Positions 1 to 10,250 of a DNA stretch of 64,000 bases are shown in pieces. Numbering within the stretch: the stretch's first letter is position 1; each line of letters opens with the position of its first letter. This DNA is from Microbacterium bovistercoris. Its GTDB lineage: Bacteria; Actinomycetota; Actinomycetes; Actinomycetales; Microbacteriaceae. A program made the translations under genes and the position numbers. The notes under the pieces were generated by a model. It ran no database searches, was not told where the DNA came from, and saw only the letters and a program-made list of their open reading frames with translations. The stretch spans positions 24,906-88,905 of the forward strand of contig NZ_QUAB01000042.1 of the NCBI RefSeq assembly GCF_003387575.1. Direction: 5' to 3'.

Positions 1-35
<35 letters not shown>

Positions 36-74
36 TGCACCTGGCCGTTGCACCTGGCCCTTGCACCTGGCGGA
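36..74. repeat. 13-bp tandem repeat, three units
   Basis: Three tandem units of about 13 bp beginning TGCACCTGGC start at 36, 49 and 62; the third diverges at its end. It joins the poly-C tract to the thiF downstream region and may mark a repeat at which assembly stopped. Confidence 0.8.
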
Positions 75-109
75 CGAATCTGCGCCGGGCGGCAGACACG
101 CCGACCAGA

Positions 110-139
110 CGTCCGCCATCCGCAGAAACGTCCGCCATC
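110..139. repeat. Intergenic GTCCGCCATC repeat, partial
   Basis: GTCCGCCATCCGC at 111-123 and GTCCGCCATC at 130-139 match the arms of the 93-bp palindromic repeat found at 45281-45499. It lies just downstream of the thiF stop codon, so the family occurs at least at two loci. Confidence 0.7.
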
Positions 140-149
140 TGTCGGGCCG

Positions 150-2119
<1,970 letters not shown>

Positions 2120-2365
2120 TCAGCCGCCCTGGACGGCGGTGACGATCTCGATCTCGTCGCCTGCGGCGACCTGGTGCGCGGACCAGCGGCTGCGGGGAAC
2201 GACGGCACCACCCACCGCGACGGCGACGCCGAGGCGGCCTCCGTCGACGCGCGAGCCGTCGTGGTGCAGGGCGTGTCCGGTGAGGCGGACGACGAGGTCG
2301 AGAAGAGTGTCCTCAGGACGCGCGTCGATCGCGTCACCGTTCACGCGGATGGTTTCGGTCATCAT
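2120..2365 (-). CDS. thiS: Sulfur carrier protein ThiS
   Basis: This 81-residue beta-grasp protein ends in the required Gly-Gly, which ThiF adenylates and converts to a thiocarboxylate that donates sulfur to ThiG. The start ATG overlaps the thiO stop (ATGA); a second in-frame ATG follows immediately, so the mature protein could be one residue shorter. It is about 15 residues longer than E. coli ThiS, mostly in the loop around HHDGSRVDGGR. Confidence 0.93.
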   Translation of the reverse strand: MMTETIRVNGDAIDARPEDTLLDLVVRLTGHALHHDGSRVDGGRLGVAVAVGGAVVPRSRWSAHQVAAGDEIEIVTAVQGG

Positions 2366-3546
2366 CGGCCTTTCTGTCCGGCACCGGCGAGTTCGGCGAC
2401 CGCGGGAGGGGTGAGGTCTGCGAAGGCTCTGCGGGTGCGGACATCCGACGAGAAGCGCAGGGGGTCGACGGCCGCGGCGGTCACTGGATCGATCGGCAGC
2501 CCCTCGGCGAGGTCGGCGCCGAGGCGCGCGGCGAGCGGCGCGAGCAGCACACCGTGCCGGTCGTAGCCGGTGGAGATCACGAGTCCCGGCTCGACGGTGC
2601 CCAGCAGCGGCAGGGCATCGGGTGTCGCCGGGCGCGGACGGGCGAGCATCTCGACGATCTCGCACTCGGAGATCCCGGGCAGCACCGTCTCCGCGTCGCG
2701 CAGCAGAGCGAGCACCGAGCCGGCCTGCACGCCTGCCACACCGCCCTCGCGCACGGAGGCGCCGAGCACGACGGTGCCGTCGTCGCGCGGGACGACATAG
2801 ACCGGGCGCCCGCGCACCTGCGCGCGCACCGTGCGGGTGAGCAGCGGACGCAGAGCCACGGGCACGCGTAGCCGGAGGATGTCTCCCCACACCGGCCGCA
2901 ACGGCAGCGCGGGCAGTCCGTCGATGCCGGCGATGCCGAGCCCGGCGGCCGCGATCACCACGTCGGCGTCGATCTCCTCCCCCGTCGTGAGCCGGATGCC
3001 GGTGACGCGGCCATCCCTGCGGACGACGTGGCAGACGCGCTCCTCGCGGAGACGCTCGCCGAGGATCTCACGCAGCGCGGCCGTGACCCGGCGCGGATCG
3101 ATGCTGTGGTCCTCGGCCGCGAGCACGGCAGAGGTCACCGCGGGCCCGAGCGCGGGCTCGAGGTCGCGCGCGGCGCTGCCGGTCAGGCGCTGCACCGGCA
3201 CACCGTGCGCGCTCTGCAGCTCGCCGAGTTCGAAGAGGGCGGCACGATCCGCGGCGTCCGCTCCGACCGCGAGCGTGCCGCTCATGCGGTACCCCACGTC
3301 GCGCCCGCCGGCCGTCTCCAGAGTGGCGACGAATGCGGGGTACAGCGCGGCGGAGGCGCGCGCCAGCGGCAGCAGGTCGTCCTGCCCCCAGGCAGCCTCG
3401 GCGGCCGCCGCCAGCATCCCTGCGGCGGCACGACTGGCGCCGTTCGCGGGCTCGGGGTCGATGGCGACGACATCGTGGCCACGGCGGTCCAGTTCGGTGG
3501 CGGTCGCCAGCCCGATGATCCCCGCGCCGATCACAGCGGTGCGCAT
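2362..3546 (-). CDS. thiO: Glycine oxidase ThiO
   Basis: ThiO oxidises glycine to iminoacetate (dehydroglycine) with oxygen and FAD, supplying the C2-N unit of the thiazole. The 394-residue protein begins with a Rossmann FAD motif (VIGAGIIGLATATELDRRG, residues 5-23) and ends with the DAO-family GYDRHGVLLAP segment. It is the first gene after the TPP riboswitch; AGGAAAGG at 3553-3560 on the minus strand is its ribosome-binding site and touches the 3' edge of the aptamer. With a ThiO this organism would make dehydroglycine aerobically rather than with ThiH. Confidence 0.93.
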   Translation of the reverse strand: MRTAVIGAGIIGLATATELDRRGHDVVAIDPEPANGASRAAAGMLAAAAEAAWGQDDLLPLARASAALYPAFVATLETAGGRDVGYRMSGTLAVGADAADRAALFELGELQSAHGVPVQRLTGSAARDLEPALGPAVTSAVLAAEDHSIDPRRVTAALREILGERLREERVCHVVRRDGRVTGIRLTTGEEIDADVVIAAAGLGIAGIDGLPALPLRPVWGDILRLRVPVALRPLLTRTVRAQVRGRPVYVVPRDDGTVVLGASVREGGVAGVQAGSVLALLRDAETVLPGISECEIVEMLARPRPATPDALPLLGTVEPGLVISTGYDRHGVLLAPLAARLGADLAEGLPIDPVTAAAVDPLRFSSDVRTRRAFADLTPPAVAELAGAGQKGR

Positions 3547-3555
3547 TGCGTGCCC

Positions 3556-3634
3556 TTTCCTACGACGGCATGACCCGTATCAGGTTCAGCGGTCGGCACG
3601 TGGCCCTCTCAGCCTCTGACAGGCTCCCGCGGAC
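3556..3634 (-). ncRNA. TPP riboswitch (THI element)
   Basis: Read on the minus strand, the leader shows the THI-box signatures in order: CGGGAGCC, then GGCTGAGAGGG, then GACCGCTGAACCTGAT, then GGGTCATGCCG. The 3' end runs straight into the thiO ribosome-binding site, which suggests control of translation initiation by thiamine pyrophosphate. No U-tract terminator is visible between the aptamer and thiO. Confidence 0.96.
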
Positions 3635-3640
3635 GCCTCT

Positions 3641-3650
3641 ACCCTATAGG
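3641..3650. promoter_or_regulatory. Shared -10 region for thiO operon and HpcH aldolase
   Basis: The palindrome CCTATAGG (3643-3650) gives a -10-like hexamer on both strands. On the minus strand TAGGGT (3646-3641) would start the transcript near 3634, at the 5' edge of the TPP aptamer. The plus-strand use for the aldolase gene is less certain. Confidence 0.5.
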
Positions 3651-3701
3651 TGTGTGGTGCCGCTTCCGGCCCATCCCCTCAATGACGATCGAGGAGCATC
3701 A

Positions 3702-4505
3702 ATGGCACTGCAGCTCGCCCCCACCTTCCGCGCCCGGCTCGCCGAGAGCGACCGAGCACTCGTCGGCATGTGGGCGTGCTCTGGTTCCCCTCTGGTGACG
3801 GAGGTCGCCGCGGGGTCCGGTCTGGACTGGCTGCTCATCGACATGGAGCACTCCGCGAACACGCTGGAATCGGTGCTGGTGCAGCTGCAGGTCTCCGCCG
3901 CCTACCCGATCACGCCGATCGTCCGCGCACCCTTCAACGACACGGTCATGATCAAGCAGATCCTCGACCTCGGCGCGCAGAACCTCATCGTGCCCATGGT
4001 CTCCTCCGCGGAGGAGGCGCGTGCGGCGGTGCGCGCCGTGCGGTACCCGCCGGCCGGAGTGCGCGGCGTGGGCAGCGCGCTGGCGCGCAGCGCCCGCTGG
4101 AACCGCGTCGACGGCTACCTTCAGGACGCCGCCGAGCACACCACGCTGATCGTGCAGATCGAGACCGCCGCCGGCGTGGATGCCGCGGCGGAGATCGCCG
4201 CCGTCGACGGCGTGGATGCCGTGTTCGTCGGGCCCAGCGACCTGGCGGCCTCGATGGGCCACCTCGGCGAGCAGACGCACCCGGATGTGCTCGCGGCGGT
4301 CGCCAGGGCGTTCGCCGCGGTGAAGGATGCCGGCAAGCCGGTCGGCGTGAACGCCTTCGACCCGGTCGCGGCCGAGGAGTACATCGCGCACGGCACCGAC
4401 TTCATCGCGGTCGGCGCCGACGTCGCCCTCCTGGCCCGGGCGTCCGAGGCCCTCGCGACGCGCTTCATCCCGGCATCCGACTCCGCACAGCGCGCGTCGT
4501 ACTGA
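3702..4505 (+). CDS. HpcH/HpaI-family class II aldolase
   Basis: This 267-residue protein belongs to the 2-keto-3-deoxy sugar acid / 4-hydroxy-2-oxo-heptanedioate aldolase family, which cleaves 2-oxo-4-hydroxy acids to pyruvate (or a related oxoacid) and an aldehyde. Visible family hallmarks are IDMEHS near residue 46, IVRAPFND near 73, the metal ligands in QIETAAG near 152 and GPSDLAASMGH near 178. The ATG is chosen because GAGGAG lies five bases upstream. It stands alone between the thi operon and an MFS transporter, so the physiological substrate (aromatic-degradation acid, ketodeoxyglucarate or another) cannot be told from context. Confidence 0.87.
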   Translation: MALQLAPTFRARLAESDRALVGMWACSGSPLVTEVAAGSGLDWLLIDMEHSANTLESVLVQLQVSAAYPITPIVRAPFNDTVMIKQILDLGAQNLIVPMVSSAEEARAAVRAVRYPPAGVRGVGSALARSARWNRVDGYLQDAAEHTTLIVQIETAAGVDAAAEIAAVDGVDAVFVGPSDLAASMGHLGEQTHPDVLAAVARAFAAVKDAGKPVGVNAFDPVAAEEYIAHGTDFIAVGADVALLARASEALATRFIPASDSAQRASY

Positions 4506-4533
4506 CAGCTGGGGATCCGCGCATCCGCCGTGC

Positions 4534-4539
4534 CAGAAT
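4534..4539 (+). promoter_or_regulatory. -10 box CAGAAT before leader ORF at 4546
   Basis: The hexamer ends six bases before the ATG at 4546, placing the predicted transcript start on that codon. Confidence 0.55.
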
Positions 4540-4545
4540 CGACGG

Positions 4546-4572
4546 ATGCGCTTCCTGAGAACCTCCCGATGA
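4546..4572 (+). CDS. Possible leaderless 8-codon leader ORF upstream of the MFS gene
   Basis: An ATG six bases after CAGAAT opens a frame reading MRFLRTSR and then TGA. That TGA overlaps the ATG of the MFS transporter (ATGA at 4569-4572). The arrangement suggests that a ribosome starting on a leaderless mRNA reads eight codons and re-initiates on the transporter. No Shine-Dalgarno sequence is seen for the transporter ATG itself. The peptide resembles nothing recognised; coding is inferred from position only. Confidence 0.4.
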   Translation: MRFLRTSR

Positions 4573-5804
4573 GCCGCGGCCTCGCGGCTCTCGGCGACCG
4601 CAACTTCCGCTGGTTCTTCCTCGCACGGGCGATCACGCTGATCACGGGCTCGATGTCGTCGATCGCCCTGGCCTTCGCCGTGCTCGACATCGACAACCAC
4701 CCGGAGAGCCTCTCCTTCGTGCTGGCCGCCTTCACGGTCTCGAACATCGTGTTCGTGCTGTTCGGCGGCGTGGTCGCCGACCGCCTTCCGCGCGCCCTGG
4801 TGATCCAGGCCTGCTACGTGCTCGACATCCTGTCGATCGGCACCGTCGCGGTACTGTTGTTCACCGGCACGGCGAGCATCCCCGCGATGGTCGGGCTGGC
4901 GGCGCTCAACGGGGCATCGACCGCCTTCGTGCTGCCGGCGATGCAGGGCATCATCCCGCAGCTGACGACTCCGGCGCATCTGCAGCAGGCGAACGCGATG
5001 CTGTCGTTCGTGCGATCGGCGGTGACGATCGGCGGTCCGGTGATCGCGGGCGTTCTGGTGTCCACCGTGGGACCGGCATGGGCGATGGTGGTGCAGGTGC
5101 TGGGCTGGCTCGCCGCCATCCCCATCCTCGCGATGGTGAAGCTGCCGCCGCCCGCGGGTTCGGGCGAGTTCTCACTGTTCGCCGATCTGCGCACCGGGTG
5201 GACCGAGTTCTGGAGCCGCTCCTGGTTGTGGACCATCGTGCTGGCGTTCATGATCATGAACGCGATCCACGTCGGCGCCTGGGGCGTCGTCGGCCCCTAC
5301 ATCGCGAAGAACGATGACCGCCTCGGCATCTCCGGCTGGGGCTGGGTGGTCAGCGCCGAGGGCGTGGGGGTGCTGCTGATGACGCTGATCCTGATGCGCT
5401 TCCCGCTGCGCCGGCCGCTGCGGCTCGGCATGATCGGCATGGCGGTCTTCGCGATCCCGCTCACCGTGCTCGGTGTGCATCCTGCGGTGGTGCTGCTCGC
5501 GATCGCGGCGTTCCTCGCCGGCGCCGGCGGCGAGATCTTCAGCACGGGCTGGAGCCTCGCGATGATGGAGAACATCCCCGGAGACATGCTGTCCCGAGTG
5601 TCCAGCTACGACATGCTCGGCAGCTTCGTCGTGATGCCGATCGGCACCCTGGTCTACGGGTGGCTGATCACGCGCGCCGATCCGGCGACGGTGCTCGTCA
5701 CCTCCGGCATCCTCTACGCCGTGATCGCCCTGTCGGCCCTCGCCGTGCCGAGCGTGTGGCGGATGGGGCGCCCGGAGGGTGCGATCGCCGTGGCCGATTC
5801 ATAG
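4569..5804 (+). CDS. MFS transporter
   Basis: This 411-residue integral membrane protein has about twelve hydrophobic segments and the loop VADRLPRALVIQACY between TM2 and TM3 typical of major facilitator permeases related to macrolide and drug exporters. NFRWFFLARAITLITGSMSSIA at the N-terminus fits the MefA/enterobactin-exporter (EntS-like) branch. Start choice: ATG at 4569 gives the family-like N-terminus MSRGLAALGDRNFRW; the longer GTG frame at 4530 overlaps the promoter and is rejected. No ligand or regulator is adjacent, so the substrate is unknown. Confidence 0.85.
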   Translation: MSRGLAALGDRNFRWFFLARAITLITGSMSSIALAFAVLDIDNHPESLSFVLAAFTVSNIVFVLFGGVVADRLPRALVIQACYVLDILSIGTVAVLLFTGTASIPAMVGLAALNGASTAFVLPAMQGIIPQLTTPAHLQQANAMLSFVRSAVTIGGPVIAGVLVSTVGPAWAMVVQVLGWLAAIPILAMVKLPPPAGSGEFSLFADLRTGWTEFWSRSWLWTIVLAFMIMNAIHVGAWGVVGPYIAKNDDRLGISGWGWVVSAEGVGVLLMTLILMRFPLRRPLRLGMIGMAVFAIPLTVLGVHPAVVLLAIAAFLAGAGGEIFSTGWSLAMMENIPGDMLSRVSSYDMLGSFVVMPIGTLVYGWLITRADPATVLVTSGILYAVIALSALAVPSVWRMGRPEGAIAVADS

Positions 5805-5814
5805 AGATCTGGCG

Positions 5815-5820
5815 CACACT
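5815..5820 (+). promoter_or_regulatory. -10 box CACACT before the gene at 5827
   Basis: Six bases (GAGTTC) separate this hexamer from the ATG at 5827; no Shine-Dalgarno sequence is present. Confidence 0.45.
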
Positions 5821-5826
5821 GAGTTC

Positions 5827-6546
5827 ATGACCTTCGATGCGCTCCGCCCGCTCGCCGCACGGGCGGCCCTGTTCTCCGCCCTCCGCCAGGATCAGTTCGT
5901 CATGGCCGTCGACGCGCTCGGCGAGCACCGCTGGGACGCCGACCTGGACACAGGGACCATCACCTTCACCTCGGCCGCCGACCCCTCGCGCCGGATCACC
6001 GCGACCGCGCACCTGATCGCCTCGGTCTCGCCCGAGGCCCGGTCGGTGCTGTGGGGGTGGGCGCACCCGATGGGCACGCCGGACGGCGTGGCCGTGAAAC
6101 TGCGCGACTACGGCTCGCAGTACGGTCTGCCCGCGCTCGCGGAGGGCGAGACGCCGTTCCCCGATGGCATCGCCGACCTCGATGCCTGGGTGATCGACGC
6201 CGCGCACGTCGTGGGCGGCACCGCGGGCGAGCTGACCGGTCGCGCGCCCTACTTCGCCGCGGATGCCGGTGGCGGCACCCGCGCCGTCTTCGTGCTCGAC
6301 GGGGTGCTCGGCCCGCTCACGGTCGCGGACGCGGTCGTCGCGCTCCCGCGCATCCTGGCATCCGCCGAACTGACCGACCCGCGCACGTCGGTGTGGGACC
6401 TCGCGCGGCTCGCGGCGTGGAACCTGCAGTGGACCGACGACGCGTTCACCGGCGCCGTCGTGACGGATGCCACGGGCTCGGCGACTTTCCGCTTCGATGA
6501 GCGCGCGCGGATCGCCGGCATCGAGAGCTCGCTCGCCACGACCTGA
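5827..6546 (+). CDS. DUF6882-like protein of unknown function
   Basis: This is a 239-residue soluble, acidic protein without signal peptide or membrane segment. I recognise a resemblance to DUF6882 proteins, which often start with a segment like QDQFVMAVDALGEHRWDADLDTGTITF and carry a VLWGWAHP motif (here residues 74-81). Its role is unknown. The start ATG follows a CACACT box by six bases. It shares its strand with the membrane protein downstream, 38 bases away, but that gene seems to have its own promoter. Confidence 0.65.
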   Translation: MTFDALRPLAARAALFSALRQDQFVMAVDALGEHRWDADLDTGTITFTSAADPSRRITATAHLIASVSPEARSVLWGWAHPMGTPDGVAVKLRDYGSQYGLPALAEGETPFPDGIADLDAWVIDAAHVVGGTAGELTGRAPYFAADAGGGTRAVFVLDGVLGPLTVADAVVALPRILASAELTDPRTSVWDLARLAAWNLQWTDDAFTGAVVTDATGSATFRFDERARIAGIESSLATT

Positions 6547-6572
6547 CCCGCGCTCCGACCTCCCCGGTGTGC

Positions 6573-6578
6573 GAAGCT
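6573..6578 (+). promoter_or_regulatory. Weak -10 box GAAGCT before the gene at 6585
   Basis: The spacing of six bases (GGACGG) to the ATG matches the other leaderless genes here, although the hexamer is poorer than the rest (G in place of T/C at its first base). Confidence 0.35.
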
Positions 6579-6584
6579 GGACGG

Positions 6585-7145
6585 ATGCGTAACGCCATCG
6601 TCCGCTTCGCGGCGCTTTACGTCTTCAACGTCGTCGTCCTGCTCGTGCTCGGGCTGGTGCTGCCCTCGGTGTACGTCGGCTGGAACGCGCTCTGGGCGTC
6701 GGTCATCCTCACCGCCGCCGCCCTCGCGCTGAAGCCGTGGCTGCTGAAGAGGTTCCGTTCGTCGGCGGCGAAGTCCGCACACGAACGGTCCGGCTTCGGC
6801 GAGAAGATCGTGCAGTACGCGATCGTCTTCCTCGTCGAGCTGATCATCTGGGCCGCCACCGTGCTGCTCAGCGGCGTCTCCGTGAGCGGGTTCTTCTGGG
6901 GCTGGGTGCTGCCCCCGGTGGTGCTCCTGATCGGCTGGGTGATCTACGACCGCTTCGACGACCGGCTGCGGGCGAAGGCCGGCCAGGTCTACGACGCGAC
7001 CTCGGCGAAGATCACCGGCAGGAAGCCGTCGGCGCCGTCGGCGCGCACGTCGCCGGCATCCGACTCCGCGGCGACGACGGCCGCCCGCGACGAGCCGGCC
7101 GACGGCCTCACCCCCGAACAGCGCCGGATGCTCGACGAGCTCTGA
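6585..7145 (+). CDS. Small membrane protein of unknown function
   Basis: The 186-residue protein has four hydrophobic segments (about residues 8-26, 34-51, 74-95 and 100-120) followed by a hydrophilic Ala/Ser-rich cytoplasmic tail ending in LTPEQRRMLDEL. The ATG at 6585 is preferred over the GTG at 6567 because of the leaderless-type spacing to an upstream hexamer. No family could be assigned; context gives no clue. Confidence 0.7.
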   Translation: MRNAIVRFAALYVFNVVVLLVLGLVLPSVYVGWNALWASVILTAAALALKPWLLKRFRSSAAKSAHERSGFGEKIVQYAIVFLVELIIWAATVLLSGVSVSGFFWGWVLPPVVLLIGWVIYDRFDDRLRAKAGQVYDATSAKITGRKPSAPSARTSPASDSAATTAARDEPADGLTPEQRRMLDEL

Positions 7146-7174
7146 CCCGCGGCATCCGGCCGCCCAGCGCGGCC

Positions 7175-7277
7175 GCCGAACCCCCGCCACAGCGCCGAAC
7201 CCCCGTCACAGCGCCGAAACCCCGTCTGATTTTCGTGAATCAGGCGGGGTTTCGGCGACTGCGGGGGGTCTTGCCGA
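7175..7277. repeat. Palindromic intergenic repeat, family 1, copy 1
   Basis: Three direct 19-bp units (7175-7193, 7194-7212, 7213-7231; consensus GCCGAACCCCCGCCACAGC, the last ending in CTGATT) lead into an inverted half: arms 7212-7231 and 7238-7257 pair with one mismatch around a TTCGTG loop. A further degenerate inverted unit follows to about 7277. The same element recurs at 10857-10938. The inner hairpin could act as a terminator for the upstream gene. Confidence 0.85.
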
Positions 7278-7328
7278 GACCACGGGGCGCCTCCGACGGA
7301 ACCGCTGGCGCGAGGCAGGCCGTGCGCG

Positions 7329-7334
7329 CACAAT
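7329..7334 (+). promoter_or_regulatory. -10 box CACAAT before the LuxR-type regulator
   Basis: CACAAT ends six bases (CAGTAC) upstream of the ATG at 7341. Confidence 0.5.
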
Positions 7335-7340
7335 CAGTAC

Positions 7341-9884
7341 ATGGCGCTGATGGAGCGCGAGGCGGCCCTCTGCTCGCTGGCGGAGTACGCGGCCGATGCC
7401 CGCGACGGGCACGGCTGCGTCATCCTCGTGCCCGGCGAGGCCGGGGCCGGCAAGACCGCCCTGGTCGACGAGTTCCTGCGCACCACCCCCGCCGAGCGCA
7501 TCCTGCGGGCCGCCTGCGACGGACTGTCCACTCCGCGTCCGCTCGGCCCGCTCTTCGATCTCGCCGAGGCCGCGCCCGGGGCGCTCGCCGATGCCGTGTC
7601 GCGCGGCGATGAGCGGGAGGCTCTGTTCCGGGTGCTTCTGGACGAGCTGACGCAGGCCGCATCCACGGTGCTCGTGATCGAGGACCTGCAGTGGGCGGAC
7701 GCGGCGACGCTGGATCTGCTGCGATTCCTCGGACGCCGGCTGACCGGGCTGCCAGTCGCGTTGGTGGTGACCTATCGCGACGACGCCATCGGCCCGGGCG
7801 GCGCCCTCCGCCGGGCGCTGGGAGATCTCGCGCATCTGCCCGGCCTGCGCCGCATCGTCCTGCCGGGGCTGTCGGAGCACGCGATATCGATGATCATCAG
7901 CGACCTGGACGGCGTGCGCGCCCACGTCGACGCTGGCGAGGTGCATCGCCTGACCGGCGGCAATCCTTACCTGATCACAGAACTGCTCAGCTGCCCCGCC
8001 GACGAGATCCCGCCGTCGGTGCGGGACTCCGTGCTGGCGCGGCTGGCCGAGCTGGACGATGCCGTCCGGGCCGCCGCCGAGGTCGCCTCGCTCGCGGGCA
8101 CGGTCATCGACCCCGCGTTGCTCGGCCGCCTCGGCACCCCGGCAGGTGCGGTCGATGCGATGATCGACGCGGGAATCGTGCTCTCGGACCGCGCGAGCGT
8201 GCGGTTCCGACACGAACTGACGCGCCGGGCGATCGAGCACGAGATCCCCGCACATCGACGGGTGCTCCTGCACCGTCGTCTGCTGACCGCGCTGCGCGCT
8301 CTCAGCTGCACCGACGACGTGCGGCTCGCCCATCACGCCGAAGGTGCGCAGGATGCCGAGGCCGTGCTGCGTCACGCGCGGGCGGCCGGCGCCCGGGCAT
8401 CCGTGCTGGCCGCCCACCGCGAGGCCGCGACGCAGTACGAGCGCGCCCGGCGCTTCGCGACGGACGCCGACGAGCCGCTGCGCATCGAGCTGGACTCGCT
8501 CCTGGCCGACGAGTACCTTGTTCTCGATCGCAAGGACGAAGGGGCCGCCCTGCTGCGATCCGCCGCGGACGCGTGGGAACGGCTGGGCGACGCCCGCCGT
8601 CAGGGCGACGCGCTGCGACGCCTCTCCCGGGCGCTCCCCGGCGCGGCCGGCCGGCCGGCGGCGGCGCGCGCCGTCGAGGTGCTGTCGACGCTCGGTCCGT
8701 CGCCTGAACTGGCGTATGCCTGGGAGACCGTCGCCGCGCAGAACATGTACCTCGATCCCGTGGCGGGCGACGCGGCGGCCATGGCGGCGATCGAGCTGGC
8801 CCGGCGGTTCGCCCTGCCGGCCGTGCAGAGCTCCGCACTGAACACGCAGGCGTGCATCCGCGCGCAGTCCCCCGGCGACGCCTGGGCCGAGCCCATGCGG
8901 CGGGCGCTGTCGGTGGCCATCGCCGAAGGGACGCACGTCCAGGCCGCCCGCGCGTACGCGAACACCGCGTCGATCCTCAGCGCACGGCGCGACTACGCCG
9001 CGTCCGAACGGTGGGCGCGCGAGGGGCTGGCGTTCTGCGAGGAGCACGACGACTTCGCCTACACGCGGTGCCTGCGAGGAGTGCAGGCGACGAACCTCAC
9101 CGAGCAAGGCAGCTGGGCCGAGGCGTCGGCGGTCGCGGAGCGCATCCTGGGCGAGGGCGGCAGTGCGGACAACCTCAGCATCGCACTGGACTGCCTCGCC
9201 GCGATCGCGATCCGCCGCGGCGACGACGACGCTCCGGAGAAGCTGGCCGCCCTCGCCGACGTCGGCGCCATGGACGGCATGTGGTGCACCGCCGCACGCG
9301 TCGCCCTGCTGCGCGCCGAGGCCGCCTGGCTGCGCGGTGACGACGACGAGGCCCGCCGTGCGCTGCCGGATGCGGTGGCGCTGGAGACCGAGCTCGACGA
9401 CGTCGATCGCATCACCTATCAGACGTGGGCGCGGCGCCTGGGTATCCCCTACCGCGCCGGCGCCCTCCCCGATCCCCGCCGGCTCGCCTGCGAGCTGGAC
9501 GAACACGGCGCGCAGTACGACGCCGCTCTCGCCTTCGCCGACACGGATGAGACCGGGATGCGCGACGCGATCGGCCGTCTCGAGCGTCTCGGTGCGCATC
9601 CCGCCGCCGAGCGCATCCGCCGCGATCTGCGCGCGCAGGGCGCTTCCGCTCCCGCTTCCCCGCGGGCGGCGACGCGTCGGCATCCGCTGGGTCTGACGGT
9701 CCGCGAGGCCGAGGTGCTGACGCTGCTGCAGCAGGGACACAGCAACGCCGAGATCGCCGCCGCTCTCGTCATCTCGCCGAGGACCGTCGACCACCACGTG
9801 TCGGCGGTGCTCGGAAAGCTCGGCGTCTCCAGCCGCACCGCCGCCGTCACCACCGCGGCCGCCGCCCTTGCACCGGCAATATAG
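7341..9884 (+). CDS. Large ATP-binding LuxR-family (LAL-type) transcriptional regulator
   Basis: This 847-residue protein has the architecture of LAL/MalT-like regulators: an N-terminal AAA-type ATPase with Walker A GEAGAGKT (residues 32-39) and Walker B VLVIEDLQWAD near 109, a long alpha-helical repeat region (about 340-770) that would sense a ligand or partner, and a C-terminal GerE/LuxR helix-turn-helix near 785-840 containing TVREAEVLTLLQQGHSNAEI and SPRTVDHHVSAVLGKLGV. It probably activates nearby genes in an ATP- and inducer-dependent way. The next two genes on the same strand, a DUF4242 protein and a secreted protein, are the obvious candidate targets, and the three together lie between two copies of the same palindromic repeat. 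The inducer is unknown. Confidence 0.9.
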   Translation: MALMEREAALCSLAEYAADARDGHGCVILVPGEAGAGKTALVDEFLRTTPAERILRAACDGLSTPRPLGPLFDLAEAAPGALADAVSRGDEREALFRVLLDELTQAASTVLVIEDLQWADAATLDLLRFLGRRLTGLPVALVVTYRDDAIGPGGALRRALGDLAHLPGLRRIVLPGLSEHAISMIISDLDGVRAHVDAGEVHRLTGGNPYLITELLSCPADEIPPSVRDSVLARLAELDDAVRAAAEVASLAGTVIDPALLGRLGTPAGAVDAMIDAGIVLSDRASVRFRHELTRRAIEHEIPAHRRVLLHRRLLTALRALSCTDDVRLAHHAEGAQDAEAVLRHARAAGARASVLAAHREAATQYERARRFATDADEPLRIELDSLLADEYLVLDRKDEGAALLRSAADAWERLGDARRQGDALRRLSRALPGAAGRPAAARAVEVLSTLGPSPELAYAWETVAAQNMYLDPVAGDAAAMAAIELARRFALPAVQSSALNTQACIRAQSPGDAWAEPMRRALSVAIAEGTHVQAARAYANTASILSARRDYAASERWAREGLAFCEEHDDFAYTRCLRGVQATNLTEQGSWAEASAVAERILGEGGSADNLSIALDCLAAIAIRRGDDDAPEKLAALADVGAMDGMWCTAARVALLRAEAAWLRGDDDEARRALPDAVALETELDDVDRITYQTWARRLGIPYRAGALPDPRRLACELDEHGAQYDAALAFADTDETGMRDAIGRLERLGAHPAAERIRRDLRAQGASAPASPRAATRRHPLGLTVREAEVLTLLQQGHSNAEIAAALVISPRTVDHHVSAVLGKLGVSSRTAAVTTAAAALAPAI

Positions 9885-9997
9885 GCGTCCGGGCGGCGGA
9901 AAATGGGCGGTTCCGCCGATCCGGAGCCGGCGCAGTGAGACCTACCGTCGGAGTGTCGCGGCCACCCGGGCCGCGAGCGGAACGGAAGGAGAGGGCC

Positions 9998-10249
9998 ATG
10001 CCTCTGTTCATGGATATCCACGAGCTGGACGGTCCGGTCACCGCGGCCGACGTCGCCCAGGCGCACGCCGCCGATCTGCAGACGCAGGGCCAGTACGGGG
10101 TGTCGTACCGGCGCTACTGGGTCGACGAGGAGGGCGGTCGGATCTTCTGCCTCGTCGAAGCGCCCAGCGCTGAGCTCGCCACCAGCGTGCACCGAGAGGC
10201 GCACGGTCTGGTGGCGACGCGCATCCACCCCGTGCAGGAGGGCAGTTGA
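9998..10249 (+). CDS. DUF4242 domain protein
   Basis: The 83-residue protein begins MPLFMDIHELDGPVTAADVA and matches the DUF4242 family of small ferredoxin-fold-like proteins; the studied Streptomyces member SCO4226 was reported to bind nickel. The start ATG at 9998 has the ribosome-binding site GAAGGAGAG upstream. Candidate metal ligands here include H20-type residues in DIHELD, AQAHAADLQ and HREAHGLV. It is followed one base later by a secreted protein gene, so the two are very likely one transcript. Function in this organism is unknown. Confidence 0.8.
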   Translation: MPLFMDIHELDGPVTAADVAQAHAADLQTQGQYGVSYRRYWVDEEGGRIFCLVEAPSAELATSVHREAHGLVATRIHPVQEGS

Positions 10250-10250
10250 G

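Noticed and set aside
4530..4568. GTG at 4530 as start of the MFS transporter
   Set aside because: This start would place the -10 box inside the coding region and add an unusual N-terminus; the ATG at 4569 gives the family-like beginning.
7175..7277. Insertion sequence ends or transposon inverted repeats
   Set aside because: No transposase frame lies between or near the copies, and the inverted arms are internal to each copy, not at its outer edges.
7206..9797. 863-codon minus-strand frame across the LuxR-type gene
   Set aside because: The plus-strand frame has Walker and HTH motifs and a promoter; the minus frame is only its GC-shadow.
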